From Symbiodinium natans (taxonomy: Eukaryota > Sar > Dinophyceae > Suessiales > Symbiodiniaceae), in contig CAJNDS010000513.1 of assembly GCA_905221605.1 (NCBI GenBank), forward strand, positions 462,682 through 526,681: a DNA stretch of 64,000 nt, given 5' to 3'. Below are positions 11,225 through 23,024 of the stretch, piece by piece (within the stretch, counting starts at the first letter, position 1; each line of letters starts with the position of its first letter). The notes under the pieces are model-generated. The model saw nothing but the letters and a program-made list of their open reading frames with translations. It searched no databases and had not been told where the DNA came from. Both the position numbers and the translations under genes were made by a program.

Positions 11225-14200
11225 CTGACGTGGCCGTGGTACGCAGATGATCATCGGCACCGCCAAGACGTTGGTGCCGGCGTTGATCTTCAGAAAAGCA
11301 CGTCAAAGGTTGGGTTGCTGAACTGCTTGAGTTCGGACAGCACGCATCCAATAGATTCAGATAGCGATGGTTCGACTGGTAGCGAGTATCCTCACGCTAC
11401 CGTACGCTGTTGTAATGGTGCTGGCAAAGTGAAGCCACGGACTGGCCGTGCCAGTCTGCCCTACAAGCGACCCTGATGGTCGGCTGCTGAATGTCCGGGA
11501 CAAAGGGACAAAGCTAGGGACAGAGTTCGAATAACAAATCATGAACCACTTAAAGGCATTCTGCCGTGAAGTCGCTTCCCCCCCCCCCCCCCTGCCATGC
11601 CAAGCAGCCCAAAAGGTGATGCGCTTGTCGTACTCAGCTCCAAAACATTGCGTTGCTGCATTCCGCTGGGGTCAGTGCATCGAGATTGGTGTCTAAGGCC
11701 CCCCCCCACCAGGCTTGCTCCCCAGTTTTCGTCACTGAAGGTTTCACTGCCAACTGCCAAGCAGGGGGGGAGGGAATGAGGCACCCTGGGGAAGCTGGCA
11801 AGTGGCATGGTCGTACAGGTACCCGAATATCATGGGTGCGAAGATGCGTGCGATGGACTGGAAGGCCTGCGATCGATGGAAAGTGCACCATGAACAATGC
11901 CCGGCCATGCTTCTGTATATCTCAGTATACAGTATGCTGATATCTGGGCAACCTTGTGAGCGCCTGTGCTGGCCGTGCAAACCGAAAGAGAACGGGCCAT
12001 CTCGCCTGCTGGTATCCAAGGGCCCTGCCGTAGATCTTCTTTGAACAGATCGTGGTCAAAAGCGACGATGTGGTGGGCGAAATCAGGTTGCCTGGCAAGT
12101 GCATCTTTCTCTCCACTTCTCAGTGGAGTCCTGCACTAAAGAGGCACAATCTGCCGGAGTCTAAGCGCAAGCTCAGCAGTATTTGCAGCAAGGGTGCCGC
12201 CCGAAACTTGGAAGACAGCCTCGCAGCACCCGCATTTCCCCTCTCTGCTTCAACAAGAGAGAGACAGACGGGCTCCATGCCCTTCCTCCATGACCCCTCT
12301 GCCGCCCCCTTCATTGTGCAGCACTCTTTGGTCTGCCAAGCGATATAGCAAAACACAAGGAAATCTCCAGCTCCTAAACCCATGGCAAGGGGGCGGATTC
12401 CAAGCTCCACCCAGACTTGCACTCATGTCAAGCCTCTGGCGGCCCCTGTCTGTTCTTAGGCCTCTAGATTCCATGTGGAATTGCAAGCATGGGTTTGGGA
12501 CAGCCTCCTTCCACGTGTACATGCGCAGGGCGCCGGGGGAAGGGGGTTGAATCGACCTGAAGTCGAAGTTGACTTAGCCAAACTGCATTGCTACTGTGAC
12601 GCCGCATTGACGCCGCATTGTGGGGTGACGCAGAATTGTGCAGCCGAACTACCCCGTGACCCCGAATTGTGAAGCCGAATTCCTCCCTTCCTGACGCCGC
12701 CCGTGACGAGGCCTTGAACCATAAACAGGCTTCCCAGGAACTTGGGACGCATAGGTGCATTTCTTTTCAAATCTGTTGTGGACGAATTACAAAAGATGCT
12801 CGCTATAGGTCTCTTGCCATAAGTGCCCGAATGACCGCCAGCTCTTGGCAAACCAGGCGAGGAGACTTGCGCACGCACTTCTTGTGGAAGCTGCTCTCAT
12901 AAGGGGAGGAGGATAGTTAAGTAGACGTCTTCCATGCGGCTTCGCAATGTGTCTTCCCCTCCTAATTCGGCTTTGCAACGCGCGTCTGCGCCTCCTAATT
13001 CGGGGCCATAATGCGTCTTCCCTTCCTAATTAGGCTTCGCAATGCGTCTTCGCCTCCTAAGTCGGTTTCGCCATATTCGTCGTAACGCATCTTCACTTCC
13101 TCTTCGCAATGCGTCTTTGCCTGTTTTCGCTTCCTAATTCGGCTTCGCGGGCCCTTTTAAGCACCACTTCGGCTTCGCAGCGGCTTCGGCGTCAGGTCGA
13201 TTCAACCCCTCCCCCCCTGGCCGCAATGTTGATTACACATATATGCATATGCACGAATTTCTGAATGAACATCTGGCATACAGAATAGCCATGAAATCCT
13301 CAGTCCAGGCACACAGACAGCGAACCAGAATGGAGTGGGTGCCCATGCCATTCCTCGGATGGACAAAAGCAGGTCTGTCCCACGACCTGTCACATGGCAC
13401 TGCGTGGCAAAAGCTGAAAATGAGGCAGTGAGGGTCCATGCTCATGCCAATCGAGCTGCCGACAAAGCCCAATGTTCGGAAAATGCCCCCGAGAATGATG
13501 GTGATGTTCTCGCCGAAAATTCTCAACAAGGGCTTGTACACAAAAACCTCAGTCGCATCTGGCCCGGGACGAGGCATTTCAGTGTCGGCAGGCCTCGTGC
13601 AGAACCTCCTTGCAGCATCTTGCAGTATCACATGCATCTGACACAAAAAGTCTGACAAGCCATACACGAGCTCAGACTCCATTTGCCACCAGGCAGCGGC
13701 AGTCAAGAACATCGTGACCCCAGCAACGGTGAAAAGCGCACCATAAAACTGACCACTGACAACTTGGGGGTTTGGGTCATTGGCATAGTAGGTGTCCTGA
13801 GCTGCTTGCAATCACCTATTCCACGTGCACGGGAGACGTCCAAGAACCCTTGTATTGAGATTCTGAGCGATCTATGCGATCTGTTGGGAAGGCACCCATA
13901 CCAACCTGACTCATGCACTCCGCTTTGAGAGGTTTGCCAGGTGTCCATGAGGTAGTAGCCCGTCACACTTTCGAAGGAGGCAAAGCCAAGCATAAAGAGG
14001 AAGCCCGCACCGAAGAGGAGCCCAGCAGACCACGGAATGTAGTCCTAAAATGTATGGATCTGAGAATCTATATGCACTTGTCGGTTTGCCGATAGCTTGC
14101 TTCAGTTAAGAGGCGAGCCCCGTGTCGACTGATGATTGCCGGGCCTGCAGCCGCGAAGCAGACTCTCCTCGTGATTTCAGTGCGGGCACGGATCACGACC

Positions 14201-17170
14201 CCTAGCTCGGCACGGCTGCATTTGCCAGGGGTTTAAACGCACATTCATGACAGCATGCGGACACTGGGTACCCAAAATAAAATGTTCTAATATTAGAATA
14301 GTATTAGAATGAATCTCCCTACGCAGTGTCGATCTGCGAAGAGTCCTCTATCTTCTTCGGCTGCCACCTGCGTCCCTGTCGCCCCTGCCACCATGCATCA
14401 TTGCACAGTCACACCAAGTCACAACTTGCCCTGCCTTCGCCCTGAGCTGCACCACCCTCTGCCGCCGTCAGGGATGCAGCTGCTTCTCTGGCCTCCAATC
14501 AGCTACCAAGATTGGATACATTACAAAAACTGCAAGCAAAAGCAGGCAGGGGGTTGCTTGCGGCGCACCCCCCCCCCCCCACCCCCTCAATGAATTTAAC
14601 AAAACCATACTCGCAGGACGGGTTTGGAGAAGGATCGAATGTATTCTGAACGCAAGTTCTCTTGATGGCATGATCTGCAGAATAGAGGACCCTAAGGCTC
14701 CTGGGCCCTCAAAAACCCAGGATTTAAAGACCCCAGAACCCTTCCTAGGAGGTACCAGTCCCTCCGTAGGAGGGTCCTTGGAGCCTTAGGGCAAGCAGGC
14801 AGGGCTTCAAATATGTTTCCAATTTATGTCTTTATGTTATTTCTTGGTTTATGCATTTCTTGCATTGTGCTTTTGTTCTTTATGTCCTTCTGTATTTCTT
14901 TCCGTCGATTTTTTCTTCTTCCTGTCTTGACCTCTATTTCCTCCATTAGTCTGTACTAATTCCGCCGCACCTCATTTAAAACCCCCTTTACGCTGCATGT
15001 TTCGAGTCCATTCATAGCAACACCTCCTCGGAACCTTTAGAGCAAACACTCATGTCCAACACAAAAAAAAAGTCCAGGTGGCCAAAATCAGAGGCTAACG
15101 GTTCAGTTGAAACAAGTTGGTTCCGGGTACCCGTAAACCCTTTGGAGACCTGTATTACATCGTATTACTAACCTACAGCACGGTCCATTCATACCGCGTG
15201 CATAAACCCGGAGCAGCTTTGATGGTCTCTGAGTCGCGCCTGGTTGCCGCGGGGCTTGGCTTCGGTCAGGAAGACCATGCCCACCCTGAGACAGAGATTC
15301 GGATGTTTGAGGTGTTCGCATTGGAAGCGCATGGAATGAAGAGCGGAGTTTGGAGAGCCCAGCCGCCAAGCCCAAGAATGACGCTGACTGGAATTCCTCA
15401 CCCACCCTTCTCTGCAGGCAGAGTGCACGAGATTGATGGCAGAGAGGCCGGCTGAGACGTAGCAGGCCACGGAAAAGCCCAGGTGACTGAGGACGCCTCG
15501 CACAGAGACCATGGCACTTTGCCAATCCGAGATGCGAAGGGCGATGGCCTCCAAGAGCTGGGCCGATGATGATGCCGATTGAATTGCAGGCCTGCCTCCC
15601 AAGTCAAAACATAGCGAATTAACATACAAAGCAAAAAAATAGAGTAAGTGCTGCCAAGGCACAAGTAGGAAATGTAAACAGACTTCTCCTGGAAAGAGCG
15701 TCCAGCGTTCTTAGCGATGTACTGCTGCAACGCAACACGCTTGCAGTTTACCGGCTGAGGCTGAAATGGGAATTGGATAAACATAAGGTCTGGCATCACT
15801 GCTTAATGGGCCTAAACCATTGGCAGCTCTGATCACGCATGCTCCATGCTCTTGGCAGTGCGCAGGATAGCTTGTGCTACCACACTACACGGCTACACGG
15901 CCCATGCTGTCTTGCCTCGCCAGTTGTCGCGTCGGCAATGTAGGCATTAGCAATGCCAACAGTGCCTGCAATCAGTGTCTACAGTGGGAGACAGCTTTCT
16001 GGAGCACGATGACGGCCCCATGACACGTCATGTAGCGACTCGAATGGCGAGGGTTCCAGTGAGGAAAGCCATTGCCAACAATTCCTTTTCAACATCGCAT
16101 TCTCGGTGTTGCTAGTCGAGGGCGCCCTCAAATTCAAAAATTGAGGGGGGGAGGGGGGGGTGGCGGCATGAAAGCAGCAGACCACTCTGCCGCTGGCTCT
16201 GAACACTTTCTGCCACACTTGTTGCCAACAATTGAGGGTGCTCTCGAATTGCGTAGGTGCCGTTGAAAAGCTACATTCTGGCTACGGTGGTTACTTCTCC
16301 CGCGGTGTCACTGTACTTCCCATACCGCGTCCTCCGAACTTTAAGATTCCCTCTGCTGAAGCAGGCACGTATCACTGTACTTCCCTCTGGCCAGTGTCAA
16401 TGGCAGAGCGAAGTCGCAGCGTCAGAAGAGCGCAGGAATTGACGCGCGAGCAACTCGCGATAACTTCGTGGAGTCGATGTGTTTTCTCGCATGTTTTCTC
16501 TGCTTTTGTTGACTGTATGGACTATTTTGCACTCCTGACTGCATTTTTGCGGCAGCGCATTCCCTGCACGGTGACATGGTGCGAATCTCAGAGAGGGGAA
16601 TCACCAATCTTGGTTTGAAGCAATTTAACGGCCTGTTGAACTGTATAAAGGTTTGTCGCGAATCACATGCAGATGCGAAATATGCGAAATGCAGAGCCTT
16701 AAGCCAGGCCTCCGCTAGCACCGTTGATGGCGCGGGCAGCGACCTTCAGCTTGTGATGCAACTCGAAGATAAGACACATTAAATCAGGAGTCTGGTACAT
16801 ATGCTGGTAGGGCCTGAACACGGTGACACAGACTGCTTTCAGCTGCTTCTAGCTGATCTGCCCACCGTCTGATAAGCCTAGGTGCGATCATCGGAAAACT
16901 CCATGCAAAGCCTGTCATCGCCGTCGACCTGTGCAACGCTGCTTGTACACCCAGTGCTCTGCAAACACAGCACATGGTTGACAGTGACTCATTCAAAGAC
17001 ATATCTGTAGCAAGCATTGTGGCAAATCGTAGCAAGATGTCGGTGCCAGGATATGTCGAGCGGCACCATTGTTCCAAAGACTGCGACCAAAAGCACGGGC
17101 CGGCGTCCGAAGCTGTCGGACGCACGCCCGAGTATAGGTGTAAAGACAACCTGCGCAGCAGTCCCTACAC
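11225..17170 (-). CDS. Major Facilitator Superfamily transporter (multi-exon, partial model)
   Basis: Minus-strand exons, in order, read as successive membrane segments of a 12-helix MFS transporter. At 17,058-17,168 (acceptor CTTTTCAG) is VGTAAQVVFTPILGRASDSF followed by GRRPVLLVAVFG: helix 2, the diagnostic MFS motif A (G-R-A-S-D-x-x-G-R-R-P) and helix 3. About 16,870-16,945 carries TAMTGFAWSFPMIAP. About 15,405-15,548 carries LSHLGFSVACYVSAGLSA. About 13,946-14,050 carries GLLFGAGFLFMLGFASFESV then TGYYLMDTW. 13,686-13,811 carries GQFYGALFTVAGVTMFLTAA. 13,443-13,547 carries YKPLLRIFGENITIILGG. 11,807-11,869 carries FQSIARIFAPMIFGYLYD, typical of a late helix. About 11,230-11,295 carries GTNVLAVPMIICV. 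Motif A plus the helix order make the superfamily clear; substrate cannot be told. First and last exons are uncertain. The intron between the 13.4 kb and 11.8 kb exons holds an inverted-repeat element. Confidence 0.72.
12535..13217. mobile_element. Non-autonomous element with terminal inverted repeats (MITE/foldback-like)
   Basis: Imperfect terminal inverted repeats of about 25 bases bound this segment. The left end (12,535-12,560) is a G-rich run followed by GGTTGAATCGACCTGA. The right end (13,192-13,217) is TCAGGTCGATTCAACC followed by a C-rich run, its reverse complement. Inside the right half (12,920-13,150) is a degenerate array of about 35-bp units around GGCTTCGCAATGCGTCTTC and CTCCTAATTCGG. 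The left half contains the same words in opposite orientation (GAAGCCGAATT at 12,671, GACGCCGCATTG twice near 12,600). No transposase frame is present and no target-site duplication is obvious. It sits in an intron of the transporter gene. Confidence 0.65.
14690..14791. repeat. Inverted repeat / hairpin
   Basis: Perfect 12-base arms CCCTAAGGCTCC (14,690-14,701) and GGAGCCTTAGGG (14,780-14,791) enclose about 78 bases. Further complementary words (GAGGACCC and GGGTCCTT) sit at both ends, and CCTAGGAGG with CCTCCGTAGGAGG sits in the loop. RNA or single-stranded DNA could fold into a long stem. It lies in an intron of the transporter gene. Confidence 0.75.
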
Positions 17171-17174
17171 TGAA

Positions 17175-18280
17175 AAGCGGAACAAGGAACAAAGTCACTT
17201 CGCCAGACTGCTTCTTCCACAAGACACGAAGCAACAGCTCGAGGGACGAGTCGTGCATGCAGCGAATATGGCTTGGCACCTTGCCTGGGCTACCGAAAAT
17301 GCGGTGGCCAAACTGCCAACCTCAGCGTCTAGATGAACAGCACTTCTCCACATCCCAGTCTTGGCTGAATCATAGCACGCGTCCGATGCCGCTTGAACAC
17401 CCCCATATCCACGTCAAGAGCCTGAAACTGGACGCAGGTCGGGAGCCCATTCTTTGCTTTCAAGTTGCGGCTGTCGCGTCAGCACCAAAATGCTCTGCTA
17501 TGGATGGCAAAAGTGGGAAGACAATGCCTTGCTTCGCACATGTCGCACTGGGATGACAAGTTTTAGGGTCCAACGGTGCTCCAGCAGAGTTCAGAGCCGT
17601 CAGAGCTGTTCAATCCGAGCAACCAAAATTCAGCATGTCCAGGAGCACGACGAGGTACACGGTCCTGATCAATCTATCCGAATCAAGCGCGCGGACTCTC
17701 TGAGACCAAACATAGCCAAACCAGGCGCTACCTGATTAGAGCTGAAACCCAATCTCGTACACCTCGCCCTTTTGGCCAGGCAGTCCATATTGCTCCAGCG
17801 GATACCTTCGGCATGCCAGCATCCGGCAAGCGCCCGTGCGCGCAAGGCTTGTTCCAACATGCTGCGGATTCATCATCACCACTTCCCAGTACATGCTCCA
17901 ATACGGTGCTCCAGAGGCACTACTACGACTCAAACGCCAGATGCCCCTCATCCCCCTTGTCGGGCGAGCACTTCCGTGCAGAGTTCCAGCATGTTCCAGC
18001 GAGTGGCAGTTGGACGGGGAGCGAATGCCCATGAATGCCCTCAATTGGCCCTCAATTGGCCCGTTAAGTTAAGACCCTGGCAACGTGCAGCAAGAGCATC
18101 TACAGAGCTCGAAGCATGGGCTTGCCGGAATGTGTTGGACGTGTTCTGGTGGTTGAGCTACTCCATGACATCAATCGACTTGGACACGGCCTGGTGCTGG
18201 CAAATGACATACGATGTCAGCTGAAAATTGCCGCCCTGGGGTCAGCCTAACGGCCCAATAGCTCCCACTTTACGTCTTCG
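17175..18280. other. Intergenic or 5' region of the transporter gene
   Basis: Initial exon(s) encoding helix 1 of the transporter should lie here or just upstream, but none could be recognised with confidence. A small duplication (CTCAATTGGCC) occurs near 18,040-18,060. Confidence 0.3.
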
Positions 18281-18289
18281 ACAGACTAC

Positions 18290-21200
18290 GAGATAGCAGA
18301 GATCGAACTTGCCGGAATCACAGAACAAGGGCAGCGGCTGCAGCCAGCAATTCTGCACTCTTGACCTTGCTGTGAGCTGCGATGGCCAAGCACAAAACGA
18401 ACTGGCTTCGGCGTGCTCATTGAAAGTTTGTCATGCAGGCCTTGGGGTTGCTGGCCATTCGTGACGGTCCGTGCTCCGTGCTTTGTATCTTCCGGGGAGT
18501 ACAGCCATGCCCTCTCTCGCATAGCGGGGGCCTGCGAGAACTTTCGCCTTTCCCTGCAAGGCCTCCAACCTGATGCCCAGGACTCAGGACCATACCAAGG
18601 AATTTGCTGGCGACCGAGCCATGTTCGCCAGGGCCTGCAGTTTGTGATAGTTTGTGAATTCTTCAATCGAGTGTACTTGTGGGGGACGGCAGGAACGAAA
18701 GCTAGTGCAGTTGCTCTCGAGAAGCCACAGGAGAATAGCATTGAGCGAACAAGTGTGAGACTTGCAGTTGACTACTCAGTGCGTATCCCAACCAAGAGCA
18801 TCGCCAGAGAATCCAGAGAACTCAGGATGGAGTGCCCAACCGCAGAGTATCCCCAGAGGATCCCAGCATAAAACTCACCATAACTCACCTGTAGACGGTT
18901 TCGATGCTGCTGTTGGAGATGCAGTAGCACTTAGCCAGGTGGGGGGGACGCCCCCAATTTGCACCACCCCCAGCGGCTCAACCTTGCAGTCGGTAAGGTG
19001 ACTCGGCCAGCCTTCAGGGCCTAGCTTTCGTTACTGATTTCAGTCATGGCACCTCAAACCCGAAACTTTGACAAACGGCCTGCGGGAAAAGCTCGGAGAT
19101 CTTGGTCAGAGCCAGGTCGAAGGTTGCAGTGGTCAAAGCCACGCCTCAGCTGCCATCGAAGCAGCAGTAGTGCACAAGCCTGGGATCACTTCCCATGATA
19201 AGGGCCCATAAGCATCGGACCATACCAGTGCAGTTTGGCGAAGCCTTGCGCCTTAACATGTCCCATGTACAGCACCTACTGATTGCTGCATAATGCCCCA
19301 CTTCATTTCTGATGACCCACCGCCGCAGTGCAGGCTTGTAGGTTGCAGACTGCATTCGCAAGGTTCTGTTCCGAGAAGGTGTCTAGAATCTTGTGCGCCT
19401 CAGTGCAGATAAGGCATGATGAGGCCTGCCAAATCGTGCCAAATCCGGCCAATCCCCAAACTTCAGGGCGCCCGGGCCTCCTCCACTGTGACCTGAAGCA
19501 GCGACTGCGGCCTCGGTTTTTGACTGCAGGTCCATTGTTGCTGACACTCTGCCGACACATGCAGGCGTTCCGCAGACAAGTTTCTCACGGCCTCTCACGC
19601 TTGGGCGTCGCGCCGAAGAAGTGTAGCTGCACAAGACCAGGCGAGGTTGGAAGGGCCTTGAGCGTTGAGACCTGCAAAAGCTCCCAGCGAAGCGAATTTT
19701 ACAACCACTGCTCAGGTAGTGAAGCCCTTCCTAAACACCCTGTGAGTAGAAGATCCCAACATCCTTGCGGGCACAAAGTGAGCACCAGCAAGCCCCATCC
19801 TAGGGCGAGGCCCGGGCTCTTGCTGGCCACCTGGGAAAGGATCATTAAAACGAGAGCACTTCTTGAGAACCCCATGAGAATCTCCAGGGCATGTTCTTCG
19901 GCTCCTCCCTTGCGCCAGCTCGCCCTTCGCTTAGCCCCTCCTTACCATGAACCACCCAGCCTGGGAGCCACATGACGCCTCAATCAGCTTCGTGTCTTTG
20001 GCCTCGGTGGCTCACGACACAAAATGCCCAAGTGCCAGCCACTGCCAGCCCCTTCTACATCCTTCGGCTCAGAGTCCGACGGACATCTTGGCAAAGCCCC
20101 AGACTAAGTTCGAAGTCTCCTGCCTCAGACACGAGTATCGACGGCACCTTCTGCCACACTGACATTTGTGCTTGTCTTCGTTTCTCTGTGTTTCTGGCCG
20201 AATTGGAGTTATCCCGATATCTCATCGGCCCATAGGCATTCAACGCATTAAGTCATCAGATCAGGCCAAAAGCCGGCCGACGCGAACAACGCGTTGGTGA
20301 CAGCGGCTTCTCTAGCAAATCAGGCCACGCATGTGAGATGCCTTCAACACGCTTCAATGCTGGGCATCCAAGCCTGCCTTCAAGAAATTTCAAGAATTTA
20401 AGGGTGCACATCAGGAACGATGTCTTCGTGATCAGCCAATGGTGCCAATGTATCAATGTGTGAGGCTGCCGCTATGCACTGTAGGGGATGGTGAGCAGTG
20501 CCCGGTCGGCGAGCACACCTGCACAGCGGCTTCTACACACACATGGAAAGCCATGAACTTCAGGGGTTCCGGGGCACGCTCGAACTGCGCACTTGGGCGC
20601 CCACTCGCCAACGACTCATTGATGCTCCTTAGCTAAGCCGTCCCGGCATTGGCATTGACTGAAGCAGCGAATGTTTCGCAATGTCGAATGGCCTGCTCAT
20701 GTTTTGCCCGGACGAATCTGGCTGCCATCACGCAGGTGTACCCACATACACGAGTGGCCAGCGCAACTTGCAATCCTTCAAGGAAACGCTTCAGCCACGA
20801 ATCTTCATCTTGGCCATCCCTTGCGCGATGTTGCCCATGTGCTGCGGGAGGAACTCTGACACCTTCATTTCGCTGCTGCGAACGCTGACCCAGCGCTGCA
20901 GAGTCAGATAGTCAGAAGCTGCAACATTACGCCAAGAATACAAGCGAAAAGTGCCCTGAGTAAGAACGACACTATACGAATTGATCGACCGGCTGCTGCG
21001 TCAAGCAAGGCACCCTCTCTCCACCTTGGGGCAGATTCCATGCATCAGGGGCATCCGTCAAGCTGCATCCCGTTCTCTGAATTTGCAAAATCGATGAACC
21101 GGTTGTTCAGCCCTTGCATGCTCAGCACTCAAACTCGAGCCGTTCCCAGGCCATCACGTTGATCCGGGATATTCAGGGATTTGCCTGAGCTCCCAATCTA

Positions 21201-23020
21201 CTGGTACAAGTAGGCTCGGCAAGGGTGCGGACTCCATTCTGCCACATGCCCAGGAGAAGTTCGCACACTCCTGCAGGGCAGGACTTGGCCCGACAGTTGC
21301 CCGTTTAGCATGATGAAGCTCCCTCGTGGAACTCAGCTTGTCAGGCGTGGACCGTATGCCTGTGGCCCCAGCTCATCGCTGCAGCAAACACCTGTGTTTC
21401 CATGTTGAAAATGGTGCTAAAGGGTTGAGGGCGTTGAGGAGTCAAGGGTTGAAGATTTAAACATTTTAAGGTTTAGGTTTTAAACGGGTTAAGGGTTTAC
21501 AAGGGCAAGTGAGGTGGCAAGTACTTGTTTCGCAGGGTTAAGGGCTGAAAACAGTTTAAAACGGGTTCACACATAAGGGCGCAAAAGGGCAACTTGTTGT
21601 TCAGGGCGCAAAAAGGGCTTAGGGCTTGAAGTAGGGGACACAAAGAACCACCTGAACATAAGGACCCCCCTTATAGGGGCCCTTACACCCAATAGTAGGA
21701 TCCTTTGTTGGGGCCTTTGGGGGGGTGCATGGTGCTCTACGATTCCACGTCCTGGAGCTTTGTCACTGGCAGCCGCGGACTGTACGAACAAATCAAGATT
21801 TATATGTGGGCTCCTTGCATGAATGGCTTCCGTAACTGAACCCAACCCCTTCTCAAATAGTGAGCACGTGCCAAGGGTGGTACAAAGGTTAAGGGATCAG
21901 GATTGAGGGTAGGTGATATTGTAGCACCAATTCGTGAGTTCGCTGTCTGGCATGGCAGGTGTTGCTAGGCTTCGGTTTAGGGTTTGGGGTTTAGGGCCTA
22001 TGAATTGTATGACTATATGACGGGCCAAAGGACATTTCATGTAGCATTATCTGCCTGGATTGTGTTGTCCCTTTTCTTCTCGGTGGCGAAAAAAGTTGAC
22101 CGGCAATGAGTAGGCTCAAGCCGAAGGTAGGGGATCAGGGTTTTTTTGCCAACCGCCTAGCAGGGGATCAGGGTTTAGAGTTTAGGGTTTGGGGCTTCAC
22201 CCGTTACAGCTCAGACTAGGGAAGTTGTATTTCGGGTTTGGGTTTGTTGCGGGAAGGGGTGTAAAGAAACCTTCGGGGTAGAGCTCAGAAACCCCAAGCC
22301 AAAGGTTTGTTTTGGGGGGGGATCTTCTCCGATCTGCTCATCTATCAGATCTAACAGGCTGACAAGCAAAGATAATCTTGCCCATCGGGGGTCGCACGTT
22401 CGCCAGTTGCAGCCGTGGACGGCTGATGCCATACCAGCAAACGTGTCGGCGACCACACGGTGTTCGCAAGCTGCTGGACCTTAAATGACAGGTACATCTA
22501 CTGAAGAGTACTGAAGGAGAATCAAAATAAGCCTGGCCGCCAGGCAAGACTGGACGAAATACTCAGCCAAGCTTGCCATCCCTCGATCAACTCTGTCGAA
22601 AACACTATTTTCCAAACGACCCGTCCTGTCCCTCATTTGAGCTTGCTGTAAGTGATGAATCTCCTTGTCCAGCTTTGCTCAGGCCAACTGAGGGGGAGGC
22701 CCGCGGTTCCAAAATCTCAGCACTCAATGCCTCCACCAACCTGGCTTCGCTACCCAAGCGTGATACGGGCTACCCTCCACCTGGAAACCAGACCATGCCG
22801 CACCTGTGGCGCAGCCCCCCAGCTGCTCCAGATGCCTCGCCCTTGCCATCCTTAGCATCAACCCATCCGTAGCCTACCAACTGGCCTTCATGACACAGCA
22901 CTGTACAGAAGTGTGCTGGAAAAGCAGCACGTGAAAAGTTCGAGGCTGCGACCAGGCGCGCCAACCGGTGCAAGGCGGTGACGCGGTTGACATTATCGAA
23001 CTCGTCCTGCAACACAAGCT
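18290..23020 (-). CDS. Octotricopeptide/FASTK-like helical repeat protein, gene B (multi-exon, partial model)
   Basis: Minus-strand exons carry the same repeat as gene A, more often and better conserved. 22,926-23,015 has DEFDNVNRVTALHRLARLVA, a typical amino-terminal unit of this family. About 22,670-22,760 has RLVEALSAEILEPRASP. About 22,450-22,499 has FKVQQLANTVWS. About 20,804-20,890 has VSEFLPQHMGNIAQGMAKMK. About 20,085-20,130 has QETSNLVWGFAKMSV. About 19,610-19,670 has NAQGPSNLAWSCAATLLR. About 19,340-19,415 has KILDTFSEQNLANAVCNLQA. About 18,590-18,640 has LQALANMARS. About 18,300-18,385 has AIAAHSKVKSAELLAAAAAL. The signature F-x-x-Q-x-L-x-N matches algal OPR-type and FASTK-like proteins, whose known members act on chloroplast or mitochondrial RNA. 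Exon edges and the C-terminus are unresolved. A start further upstream (to about 25 kb) is possible. Confidence 0.55.
21410..22290. repeat. Degenerate telomere-like repeats
   Basis: Many copies of GGGTTTAGGG-like words and relatives (AGGGTTAAGGGCT, GGTTTAGGTTTTAAACGGG, GATCAGGGTTTAGAGTTTAG) are spread through this stretch, mainly 21,415-21,640 and 21,890-22,200, always G-rich on the plus strand. They resemble decayed TTTAGGG arrays inside an intron of gene B, not a chromosome end. Confidence 0.65.
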
Positions 23021-23024
23021 TGCG

